From Phycisphaerae bacterium (GTDB lineage: Bacteria > Planctomycetota > Phycisphaerae > Sedimentisphaerales > Anaerobacaceae), in contig JAUWAY010000015.1 in assembly GCA_030601845.1 (NCBI GenBank), positions 1 through 57,278 on the forward strand: a DNA stretch of 57,278 bases, read 5' to 3'. Positions 1 to 7,362 of the stretch are shown here, piece by piece; position 1 is the first letter of the stretch; each line of letters opens with the position of its first letter. The notes under the pieces were generated by a model, which was not told the DNA's origin, ran no database searches, and was given only the letters and a program-made list of their open reading frames with translations. A program made the translations under genes and the position numbers.

Positions 1-407
1 CCAGAATGGTTGAAATCCGAAATCCTAATATCTAAATCCGAAACAATATCAAAATCTAAATGATCCAAATTCAAAACTTTGCCTATCTTGCCAAACGATG
101 ATTTTTGGCGTGTATCATCTTGTATAGCGTATGGCGTATAGCGTATAGCGTATAGAACACACATAAAGCACCATTAATTAAGGAATAAATTTGACTTGGC
201 CTGCTGGCTCTATGTCCTTGCCACGCTGTGGCTTACGACGTGCGGTTCTCCGCTATATCCGGCGCCCCCCACAGGGAAAGGGGCAAGCTACGGGCGGTTT
301 ATGTTAGCCTGCTGGCTAATATTTGCGTATTATAACATATTATCTAACAAAAGTCAAAGGAAAACGTCCAAAAAAGCACTTTTTTTGGCCGCTCTCTGGA
401 TGTTGTT
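1..407. repeat. AT-rich intergenic repeat region, no convincing gene
   Basis: Positions 14-75 hold degenerate short repeats of the type AAATCCGAAATCCTAATATC, closely similar to 44690-44790. Positions 121-155 hold imperfect tandem copies of a TATAGCG unit, similar to 27684-27712. Around 199-320 there are two copies of the small palindrome-like string GCCTGCTGGCT flanking a GC-rich stretch. A 78-codon open frame from a TTG at 196 runs through these repeats. It lacks a Shine-Dalgarno sequence and does not resemble a protein, so I do not call it. Confidence 0.6.
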
Positions 408-1283
408 TCAATTAAGTTGGAGTATTTTGTAAATAACAGCCTTAATTCTTTCGATCCATCCGAAGTCAGCAAAAATATCAACCAGTATTACAACAATAAG
501 ACCACCGATAATAGCAATAATAACAGAACCAATAACATGTGATGTTTTCTTGAATATCCAGCCAATTATCTTCTTAAATAGACAAGCAATTTTAGCTTTC
601 TTTTTTTTGTCTTTAGCAGGAGGAATATCTTGCCCTGTTTCTGCTGGCTTTTCGTCAAGGTCAGCTTTCACATTCTCAAGAGCGTCTTTGATATTAGCGG
701 TTCTCTCTTCACAGCTGTTGACATCCGCTATAGAATTGTACCAGTTAATACTACCCCATAATTTCTCAGCCCATTCATTATCGCAAGAGCTACAAAGTTT
801 TTGGCACTGTGGCTTTGTCCGTACATTATCGTGAATAACTGCAAGCACAATATATTCACAAATAAGGTTCTCGGCATTATCAGGCTCTTTCGGCTCTTTC
901 GGAACCCTTGGAGTTGCAACTATACTGTTATAAAAGGGACTGCCATAGTAACGCATAATCCAAGCATCAGGATCGAATGGTAATGGCGGTCTCCAGAAAG
1001 CTCGATAAATGGTTCTCGGTTGTGCGGGAATCTCGATTAAATAATCCTCTTCCAATTCCCACCCTTGTTCCCACTTTTCCTTACTAATTGGTGGCTTCGC
1101 AGCATTTTCATCATAGAATAATTGGTTTTTAACCGCTTCATTTTTGCACTGCTGTAGAGCTTGAAGGAATTTCTCTCTCATTTCTCGAAAAGCTTCAATG
1201 GATTTAAGAAATTGAGCTTTCTTCGCATCATTGCGAATTATGTCTTCTGTTTCGCTTGCTATCTTACAAAGAAAGTTTTCCAT
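408..1283 (-). CDS. Hypothetical protein with C-terminal membrane anchor
   Basis: This 291-residue protein is not recognised. The first 60 residues are charged and probably helical. The middle is rich in Pro, Trp and Tyr and contains four Cys within about 60 residues (roughly 145-195, including a CSSC). A Lys-rich stretch (KDKKKKAK, about 222-229) precedes a hydrophobic segment at about 252-272 (VIGSVIIAIIGGLIVVILVD). That suggests a mostly cytoplasmic protein tethered by a C-terminal helix. The ATG follows a weak purine-rich stretch (GGGAATACG). It stands alone between repeat-rich spacers, transcribed away from the next gene. No function can be assigned. Confidence 0.6.
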   Translation of the reverse strand: MENFLCKIASETEDIIRNDAKKAQFLKSIEAFREMREKFLQALQQCKNEAVKNQLFYDENAAKPPISKEKWEQGWELEEDYLIEIPAQPRTIYRAFWRPPLPFDPDAWIMRYYGSPFYNSIVATPRVPKEPKEPDNAENLICEYIVLAVIHDNVRTKPQCQKLCSSCDNEWAEKLWGSINWYNSIADVNSCEERTANIKDALENVKADLDEKPAETGQDIPPAKDKKKKAKIACLFKKIIGWIFKKTSHVIGSVIIAIIGGLIVVILVDIFADFGWIERIKAVIYKILQLN

Positions 1284-1509
1284 CGTATTCCCGTCTTTGC
1301 TTGGCTGAATAATCTATTCGCTCAGCCATTATGATCCTTTATTTTGGCCTGTATTGTACGTTTCAATGGCCTAAAAAGCAATAATTTTCAACCGTTTGGC
1401 TCTTATTTACCTTGTATTCTTGGACAAGGATTGATAAAATTGCATCAACAACTAAATATCGAAGTTCACTGAACTTTTGGTGTTTCAGTCAAAACCGTCA
1501 GTTTTAAAA
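1284..1509. other. Intergenic spacer, no gene seen
   Basis: This is an AT-rich spacer between two divergently transcribed genes. I see no open frame with a ribosome binding site and no clear promoter. The right end runs into the structured segment at 1510-1592. Confidence 0.5.
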
Positions 1510-1592
1510 CCCCAAAACGCAGAAGCTCAGTGCCCCAGCTATGGGGCGCTGCTTGCGTGTTTGGGGTGGGCTCTGACGGGCCTTGACTGAGC
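1510..1592 (+). ncRNA. Candidate structured leader RNA with alternative pairings
   Basis: A long imperfect hairpin can form between CCCCAAAACGCA (1510-1521) and TGCGTGTTTGGGG (1554-1566), with an inner stem GCCCC (1532-1536) / GGGGC (1543-1547). A second perfect 7-bp pairing is possible between GCTCAGT (1525-1531) and ACTGAGC (1586-1592). The second pairing crosses the first hairpin, so it implies either a pseudoknot or two mutually exclusive folds. The segment ends 64 bases before the start codon at 1657. I do not recognise a known riboswitch class. It could be a leader, an attenuator or another palindromic repeat. Confidence 0.35.
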
Positions 1593-1656
1593 ATGATGTC
1601 GCGGTGCCCTTTTCATTGCGCCGCAAAAAGCCACTACTTTTTTGAGAGGAGAGAAA

Positions 1657-2775
1657 ATGAAAAAAACAGTAATGTTTGTAATAATAGTGGTCGGACAGTG
1701 CTTCAGTGTGCCGGAAAGTAATGCTCAAGTTGTCTTTAGTGGAGGAGGAACATTTTATATTGATTATGAAATTAACGATAATGTTCTTGTTCGTTCTGAT
1801 TATGGTTTAACTACCGTTAATGTTGTCGCTGGGGGCCGAATCACTGAGTATATGCGTGCTATTGAAAATGGCCGTATCAATGTTTTAGATGGTGAAGTTG
1901 TCGGTGTTTTATATGCCACGAGCGGCCCTGTGACAGTATCAGGAGGTATTCTTAAAAGTAGATTATACAACCGCAACTATGTTGAAGTATCAGGGGGAAT
2001 CGTTCAAGGTGTGCTTGAATCCTATAGCCATTACACAGCAATTGTTTCAGGGGGAGAACTTAGGAATGGTGTGCTTGCTTATAATGAGAGCTACGCCAGC
2101 ATATCAGGTGGACAAATTTTAAAAGTGCGAGCTTACGATGACAGTCAAGTTGTTATCGAAGGAGGAGTTTTTACAGACAGTTGGGATGAAATAATAGCTA
2201 CACATAACGGTGTTATAACTATATCAGGTACTGGATTCAATTACGATTATGGAGAGATTCCTGTTAGCTCGGGGACATTAACTGGCACGCTCGACAGTGG
2301 TGAACAAATAAATAATAATTTCAAAATCGTTCATTATGGAGAGGGCTATGACGGTGCAGCTATTGTGCTTGTGCCAACGAAAGGCACACTATCTATTGAC
2401 ACTTTACCGGTAAAGGGTGAGGTATTTGTGAATGATACGAGTTGGGGCATTGCACCACAAAGCCAAGAGGTCGAGATTGGTGAATATACAGTCAGCTTTG
2501 GGGGTATTGAAGGATACATCACGCCGAATAATCAACAGGCCGTAGTCCAAAAAGATACAACTACCTACATAACAGGGACATATATTCTTTATGGTGACTT
2601 TGTGCTTGATGGAAATGTGATTTTTAAGGACTTTGCTGTACTCGCATTGGCTTGGCAGAGCCGCTGGGGCGATGACAATTGGAATCAAGCTTGCGATATC
2701 TCTGACCCAAATGATGATGTTATTGATTACAGCGACCTCTCTGTTTTCACCGGAAATTGGCTTACAGGTTGGTAA
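1657..2775 (+). CDS. Exported beta-repeat protein with PEGA and dockerin-like C-terminus
   Basis: Translation probably starts at 1657, just after the strong Shine-Dalgarno GAGGAGAG; an in-frame ATG at 1642 lies upstream of that site. The 372-residue product begins with a signal peptide (KK, hydrophobic VMFVIIVVG, then SNAQ as a likely cleavage site). Residues about 50-230 contain spaced SGG motifs (VSGGIL, VSGGIV, VSGGEL, ISGGQI, IEGGVF), about 20 residues apart, as in right-handed beta-helix or adhesin-like repeats. A PEGA-like domain follows (about 245-305, GTLSIDTLPVKGEVFVND). The end (about 312-372) resembles the dockerin-like tail of Phycisphaerae secreted proteins, with LDGNVIFKDFAVLALAW and DVIDYSDLSVFTGNWL. 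It is likely a surface or secreted carbohydrate-associated protein. An in-frame PEP-CTERM-like sequence lies just beyond its two stop codons. Confidence 0.75.
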   Translation: MKKTVMFVIIVVGQCFSVPESNAQVVFSGGGTFYIDYEINDNVLVRSDYGLTTVNVVAGGRITEYMRAIENGRINVLDGEVVGVLYATSGPVTVSGGILKSRLYNRNYVEVSGGIVQGVLESYSHYTAIVSGGELRNGVLAYNESYASISGGQILKVRAYDDSQVVIEGGVFTDSWDEIIATHNGVITISGTGFNYDYGEIPVSSGTLTGTLDSGEQINNNFKIVHYGEGYDGAAIVLVPTKGTLSIDTLPVKGEVFVNDTSWGIAPQSQEVEIGEYTVSFGGIEGYITPNNQQAVVQKDTTTYITGTYILYGDFVLDGNVIFKDFAVLALAWQSRWGDDNWNQACDISDPNDDVIDYSDLSVFTGNWLTGW

Positions 2776-2778
2776 TAA

Positions 2779-2844
2779 GCCGAACCAGCCACGCTCTTGC
2801 TGCTCGGCCTGGGTGCGGTGATGTTGAGAAGGAAACGCTATTAA
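2779..2844 (+). pseudogene. PEP-CTERM sorting tail stranded behind two stop codons
   Basis: Directly after the tandem stops TAA TAA (2773-2778), the same frame encodes AEPATLLLLGLGAVMLRRKR, then Tyr and a stop. This has the three parts of a PEP-CTERM exosortase signal: the PEP-like box (here AEPA), a hydrophobic helix and a basic end. It is not attached to the upstream protein unless the stops are read through. The likeliest reading is the remnant of another PEP-CTERM gene joined by recombination, or a sorting signal recently lost by mutation. Confidence 0.6.
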
Positions 2845-2930
2845 GCCAGCTCTCAGAATCTCCCAAAATAGCTCTCAGAGGGGTTTTACGCTCGCAGCCC
2901 TTTTTTTAGTTTTCCGTCCGGTCCAATAGA

Positions 2931-2949
2931 CCTGCGGTAAAACCGCAGG
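2931..2949. repeat. Short palindrome with 8-bp perfect arms
   Basis: CCTGCGGT (2931-2938) and ACCGCAGG (2942-2949) form a perfect hairpin with a 3-base loop in the spacer between the exported protein and xdhC, which converge here. There is no T-run next to it, so it is not a typical intrinsic terminator. It could still slow transcription from both sides, or be one of the short mobile palindromes scattered through this window. Confidence 0.5.
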
Positions 2950-3004
2950 CTAAATATAGATTGCCGATTTTCGTATCTCGCATAGGGCTCTTCAGACAGA
3001 TGCG

Positions 3005-4084
3005 TCAATTATTCGAAGAAGCTATTGTCATATGATTTGCTTGGGGTGCAGCCCCGAGTCTTCTTATTTTTACAAGTTCGCAGACTATGCTTAGAGCAAT
3101 TTCTTCAGGGGTAACTGCGCCTATTGAAATACCTATGGGGGAATAAACCCTCCGTAATGAATCTTGCGGAATTCCCTTTTTGTTGAGTCTTTTTAGAATA
3201 GTTAACGTTTTTCTTTTGCTGCCGACCATTCCGATATATTTTGCATCTGTCCCGACAGCTTTTTCAAGGACTATTTCATCGGATTTATGTCCCTTTGTAA
3301 CAATAACAATATATGAATTTTTGTTGATGTCAATTTTGTCGAAAATACTTTCAAAGTTTTCAACGATGATATTGTCTGCATCCGGGAATCTCTTTTTATT
3401 TGCAAATTCCGCTCTCTCATCACATACAGTCACTCGAAAATTTAAAGATTTTGCGTATCTTGAAATATAGTAGGATAAATGTCCTGCACCGAAAATGAAA
3501 ACCATCGGTTGTTCGGAAATAGTTTCTATGAAAATTTGCACTCCATTCTCTAATGTTTTCTTTTCAGGTTGTTCTTTATCAACCACTCTTTTTATGGATT
3601 CAATAATTTCGAGGGAAAAATTGATATTAGCAGAGGCATCGAGCTGGTCGATGTTTTTCAGAAAGATTTTTTCAGGTGGCTTTTTAGGAGAAATAATTGA
3701 AATAAGTGCACCCTTGCCTCCCTTCTCGATAACGGTTGAAAGTTCTTTGAATAACGGCAGAGTTTTTTTATCAAAGGTTTCAATAAGAAGCTCTATCGAG
3801 CCACCGCATATTCCTTTTTCGTCGTCTTCGGTATCATCGAGGTTAAATCTGGAGACCTGGTTTTCAGTCTTTGGCAGGATATTTTTAGCTATGTTAATTA
3901 TTTCAGCTTCAATTAACCCACCCCCCACGGTGCTAATAGTTTGGCCGTTTTCGCCCCAGACAAGCATCTTATAACCAACTTTTCCAGGAGTTGAACCCGT
4001 TGTGGATATTACCGTTATCAGGGCAATATTTTCGCCTGTGCTGAGAACCAGCGCCGCTTTTTTGTATATTTCAAGGTCATTCAT
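3005..4084 (-). CDS. xdhC: XdhC/CoxI-family molybdenum cofactor maturation protein
   Basis: XdhC proteins bind molybdenum cofactor, promote its sulfuration and insert it into xanthine-dehydrogenase-type enzymes. The 359-residue protein shows the N-terminal XdhC_CoxI domain (ALITVISTTGSTPGKVGYKM, then STVGGGLIEAEI, about 20-65). The C-terminal Rossmann domain follows (VFIFGAGHLSYYISRYAKSL near 195-215, VCDERAEF, IVIVTKGHKSDEIVL, IGMVGSKRK). Both halves are complete. The gene is divergent from a molybdenum hydroxylase starting at 4343, the expected partner, across about 260 bp. The ATG at 4084 has only a weak ribosome binding site. Confidence 0.88.
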   Translation of the reverse strand: MNDLEIYKKAALVLSTGENIALITVISTTGSTPGKVGYKMLVWGENGQTISTVGGGLIEAEIINIAKNILPKTENQVSRFNLDDTEDDEKGICGGSIELLIETFDKKTLPLFKELSTVIEKGGKGALISIISPKKPPEKIFLKNIDQLDASANINFSLEIIESIKRVVDKEQPEKKTLENGVQIFIETISEQPMVFIFGAGHLSYYISRYAKSLNFRVTVCDERAEFANKKRFPDADNIIVENFESIFDKIDINKNSYIVIVTKGHKSDEIVLEKAVGTDAKYIGMVGSKRKTLTILKRLNKKGIPQDSLRRVYSPIGISIGAVTPEEIALSIVCELVKIRRLGAAPQANHMTIASSNN

Positions 4085-4216
4085 AGTTTAAGAACGATTA
4101 TTTTAATCAAGATTTAAGCTTTTGAAAGGGTAACTCTTTTTCCCACAAATATCTTTAAAACGCAACATTTATTTCGTATATTGTTCCACAGCTATTGTTT
4201 AAGTTAGATTTCTGTC

Positions 4217-4244
4217 TTGTGTTGTTTACAAGTAATTGTATAAC
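4217..4244 (+). promoter_or_regulatory. Possible promoter for the molybdenum hydroxylase genes
   Basis: TTGTGT (4217-4222) and TATAAC (4239-4244) are separated by 16 bp, about 100 bases before the 4343 start codon. The overlapping dyad CTTGT...ACAAG (4216-4232) could be an operator. The match is modest and rests on visual inspection only. Confidence 0.3.
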
Positions 4245-4342
4245 AAAATCTATAGCAAGAGGTTGCGTGATCTTGAATATAAAGCTGTTTACATCGGCGA
4301 ATTGAATATTTGCCGGTAATCTTAGCTGAAAGGGAGGTCAAT

Positions 4343-4825
4343 ATGAGGGAAAACGTTTCTTTCAAACTCAATGATAAATCCATAAGCTTGACCGTAGATA
4401 GCGAGCGAATGCTTTTGTGGGTTTTACGCAGCGACCTGGGTCTTACGGGGACCAAATACGGGTGCGGAGAGGGTTTATGTGGTGCCTGCACTGTTCTCGT
4501 GGACAAAAGGGCCGTCCGGTCATGTAGAATTGCTGTAAGAGATGTTAAAGCCAAAGAGGTTCTTACTATTGAAGGATTAGCCAAAAACGGAAAACTCCAT
4601 CCGATTCAGGAGGCATTCGTGAAAGCAGATGCCCTTCAATGCGGTTTTTGCACACCGGGTATGATTCTCGATGCTTATAGCTTGTTATCAGAAAATCCTC
4701 AGCCTACCCTGGCAGAAATCATTCAGAACATGGATTATAACTTATGTCGGTGTGGAGCGCACACTCGTATCATCCAAGCCATCCAGTCCGCAGCCAATGA
4801 AATGAAAGGAGTTGAGCAGAGATGA
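4343..4825 (+). CDS. [2Fe-2S] small subunit of a xanthine dehydrogenase/isoquinoline oxidoreductase-family enzyme
   Basis: The 160-residue protein carries the two iron-sulfur clusters that pass electrons from the molybdenum site. The plant-type ferredoxin motif is CGEGLCGACTVLVD (about residues 41-54) with a further Cys near 66. The alpha-helical second domain has CGFCTPGMI (about 104-112) and CRCG (about 137-140). The ATG at 4343 is chosen because it sits 5 bases after a strong GGGAGG; an upstream in-frame ATG at 4310 has none. The gene overlaps the large subunit gene by 4 bases (ATGA), indicating translational coupling. Confidence 0.9.
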   Translation: MRENVSFKLNDKSISLTVDSERMLLWVLRSDLGLTGTKYGCGEGLCGACTVLVDKRAVRSCRIAVRDVKAKEVLTIEGLAKNGKLHPIQEAFVKADALQCGFCTPGMILDAYSLLSENPQPTLAEIIQNMDYNLCRCGAHTRIIQAIQSAANEMKGVEQR

Positions 4826-6996
4826 AGGAAGATGAATATACAGACATTGACTTTAGTGATATAACCACTAGTTCTCATCTTAGCCGTCGGGAATTTTTGA
4901 AGAGCCTGGGCGGCGGAATCATAGTCTTTTTCACCGTGGGAGATTCCTCGCTATTGGAGGCGCAAAGACGCCGCAGAGAATATCCCGAAGATTTTAATGC
5001 GTATCTTAGAATTGGTCAGGATGGCCGGGTTGCCTGCTTCACAGGCAAAATTGAGATGGGCCAAGGAGTCATAACTTCCTTAGCACAAATGTTGGCCGAT
5101 GAAATTGATGTAGCCTTAGAATCGGTTGATATGGTTATGGGAGACACATCTGTTTGTCCGTGGGACAGGGGTACTTTCGGTTCTCTGACCACCCGTTTCT
5201 TTGGGCCCCCTCTTAGAGCGGCGGCAGCAGAAGCCAGGGCGGTTCTAAAAGAGTTAGCAGCCGAATATCTCCAAATACCTTCAGGCCGGCTGATAACAAA
5301 GGATGGGGTAATATTCGATAAAAATCGGAGAGAAAAGCAGGTCACCTATGCCCAACTGGCTAAGGGGAAAATAATTGAAAGGCACGCAAAAGAAAAACCT
5401 GCCTTAAAGACTGTATCTGAATTTAATATTATTGGTAAACCCGCTTTACGCCGGGATGCTTTAGAGAAAGTTACCGGTAAGGCAAAGTATGCGGGGGACA
5501 TCCGCTTGCCCGGTATGTTATATGCAAGGATTTTAAGACCTCCTGCTCACGGCGCTAAATTAAAGAACATTGACACATCTGCAGTTGAAAAGATGGAAGG
5601 TGTTCGATTAGTCCGGGACGGTGATTTGATCGCTGTGCTGCACAAAAATCCCGATGAGGCGGAAGATGCCCTGGCAAAAATCAAGGCCCAATTTGATGTG
5701 CCGGAAGCGCAAGTTGACGATGAGAATATTTTTGAGCATTTACTTAATAACGCCCCGAGAGGGAAAGTAGCAGACCGTGGAGGTGATATCGCCAGTGGGG
5801 AAAAACTTGCTGACGCGGCGGTCGAAGAAACTTACTTGAACAGCTATGTCGCGCATGCCCCAATAGAGCCCCATACCGCTCTGGCAAAAATCGAAGGCAA
5901 TAAAGCCACAGTCTGGGCATCAACTCAAACTCCTTTCCCGCTCAAGGACCAGATAACCGAGGTTCTGGGCTTTGCTTCCGAAAATGTCCGCGTTATCACT
6001 GGCTTTGTAGGAGGGGGATTTGGTGGAAAAAGCCGAAGTCTGCAGGCTGTAGAAGCAGTGAGGTTAGCAAAATTAACCGGAAAACCTGTCCAGGTTGCCT
6101 GGAGCCGTGCAGAAGAATTCTTTTACGATACCTTTCGACCTGCAGCAGTGGTTAAAATAAAATCGGGAATTACAAACTCAGGTAAAATTATTTTTTGGGA
6201 TTATGGTGTTTATTTTGCAGGAGAAAGGGGTTCTCAGCTATTTTATGATGTGCCTCACCATCTCACGGCTACCTTTGGAGCCCGCAGGGGTGCCTCTCCC
6301 GATCCACATCCCTTCAGCACAGGTCCCTGGCGTGCGCCTGCCAACAACACCAATACCTTTGCCAGAGAATCGCAAATTGATATTATGGCTTCTAAAGCTG
6401 ATATGGATCCTCTGGAATTTCGCCTGAGGAATCTGAAGGATGAGAGGATGCTAAGAGTTCTCAAAGCGGCAGGGGGGAAATTCGGTTGGGCCCCATCAAA
6501 AGCACCCAGCGGTCGTGGCTTCGGTATAGCCTGCGGTATTGATTCGGGCAGCTATGTAGCCATCATGGCTGAAGTCGAGGTAGATAAGAAAAAAGGGCAT
6601 GTGCAGGTTAAGCGTGTAGTATGTGCTCAGGACATGGGCCTGGTGATTAATCCTGAGGGGGCTAAATTGCAGGTGGAAGGTTGCGTCACAATGGGATTAG
6701 GTTATGCGCTGACCGAAGAAGTCCATTTCAAAGGTGGAAGAATTCTCGACTTGAACTTCAATACGTATGAACTACCTCGTTTCTCGTGGGTGCCGAAAAT
6801 CGAAACAGTGCTGATAAAGGCAGAAGACAGTCCTGCCCAGGGAGGTGGGGAACCGCCGATTATTTGCATGGGTGGTGTTATTGCCAACGCTATTTATGAT
6901 GCAGTAGGTGTTAGATTGTTCCAACTGCCGATGACCCCGGAACGGGTAAAAGAAGCGGTGGCAAGCCGTGCTCGCTCGGCAGTTCTAACAACATAG
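4822..6996 (+). CDS. Molybdopterin-binding large subunit, isoquinoline 1-oxidoreductase/aldehyde oxidase family, Tat-exported
   Basis: This is the 724-residue catalytic subunit of a molybdenum hydroxylase that adds oxygen from water to an aldehyde or N-heteroaromatic substrate. The substrate here is unknown. A twin-arginine signal lies near residues 22-45 (LSRREFLKSLGG, then a hydrophobic stretch), so the heterodimer is probably exported folded. IorB-type features follow: TGKIEMGQGVITSLAQMLADE (about 73-93), the a/b hammerhead start ALRRDALEKVTGKAKYAGDI (about 208-228), GFVGGGFGGKSRS (about 394-406), RAPANNTNTFARE (about 501-513) and QGGGEPP near 673, which contains the expected catalytic Glu. 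The Tat signal is only on this subunit, so the small subunit would travel with it, as in IorAB-like enzymes. xdhC is the likely maturation factor. Confidence 0.88.
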   Translation: MKEDEYTDIDFSDITTSSHLSRREFLKSLGGGIIVFFTVGDSSLLEAQRRRREYPEDFNAYLRIGQDGRVACFTGKIEMGQGVITSLAQMLADEIDVALESVDMVMGDTSVCPWDRGTFGSLTTRFFGPPLRAAAAEARAVLKELAAEYLQIPSGRLITKDGVIFDKNRREKQVTYAQLAKGKIIERHAKEKPALKTVSEFNIIGKPALRRDALEKVTGKAKYAGDIRLPGMLYARILRPPAHGAKLKNIDTSAVEKMEGVRLVRDGDLIAVLHKNPDEAEDALAKIKAQFDVPEAQVDDENIFEHLLNNAPRGKVADRGGDIASGEKLADAAVEETYLNSYVAHAPIEPHTALAKIEGNKATVWASTQTPFPLKDQITEVLGFASENVRVITGFVGGGFGGKSRSLQAVEAVRLAKLTGKPVQVAWSRAEEFFYDTFRPAAVVKIKSGITNSGKIIFWDYGVYFAGERGSQLFYDVPHHLTATFGARRGASPDPHPFSTGPWRAPANNTNTFARESQIDIMASKADMDPLEFRLRNLKDERMLRVLKAAGGKFGWAPSKAPSGRGFGIACGIDSGSYVAIMAEVEVDKKKGHVQVKRVVCAQDMGLVINPEGAKLQVEGCVTMGLGYALTEEVHFKGGRILDLNFNTYELPRFSWVPKIETVLIKAEDSPAQGGGEPPIICMGGVIANAIYDAVGVRLFQLPMTPERVKEAVASRARSAVLTT

Positions 6997-7362
6997 GGGA
7001 GATATTCCATAGCAGAACCGGAGAGTTTGCTGCGGAGTGCCTGGATGCCTGTCTTCTTGAAGTAGAATATTCACTATAATTATTGTCTTTTTCGGAAAAA
7101 AAACTTGCAAATTCTTCACTGCAAAGGTAAAATACTACTAAGTTGAAAAATTAAAGCATAAATTTATTATGTGTGGTTTTTCTTCTTGTTTTAAGCAGGT
7201 GCGGTGATATTGAGAAGAAACGCTGAGTGGTCTCTCAAATGAAGTACGCTGTCCGTGTATTGACTGGTTAGGAAGGTGATGAAAAAGGAGTCTCTTCTGC
7301 CATGACATCACGGACAGCTCTTTTCTGCTCTCATGAAATCTATTTTTATGCAAAGGACTCAA
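6997..7362. other. Intergenic region with a second degenerate PEP-CTERM-like remnant
   Basis: No complete gene is visible. At 7195-7227 one frame reads AGAVILRRNAE directly after a stop. This matches the GLGAVMLRRKR end of the PEP-CTERM tail at 2779-2844, and the DNA around GGTGCGGTGATATTGAGAAG is nearly identical in the two places. It is probably the decayed end of a PEP-CTERM gene. The rest holds no repeat or promoter I can support. Confidence 0.4.

Noticed and set aside
196..432. 78-codon plus-strand frame with a hydrophobic translation
   Set aside because: It begins with TTG without a ribosome binding site, runs through repeat-like GC-rich palindromes and overlaps the end of the minus-strand gene at 408; the hydrophobic look follows from base composition.
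2880..2915. Possible intrinsic terminator before the T-run at 2900-2907
   Set aside because: The bases preceding the T-run do not form a convincing GC-rich stem.
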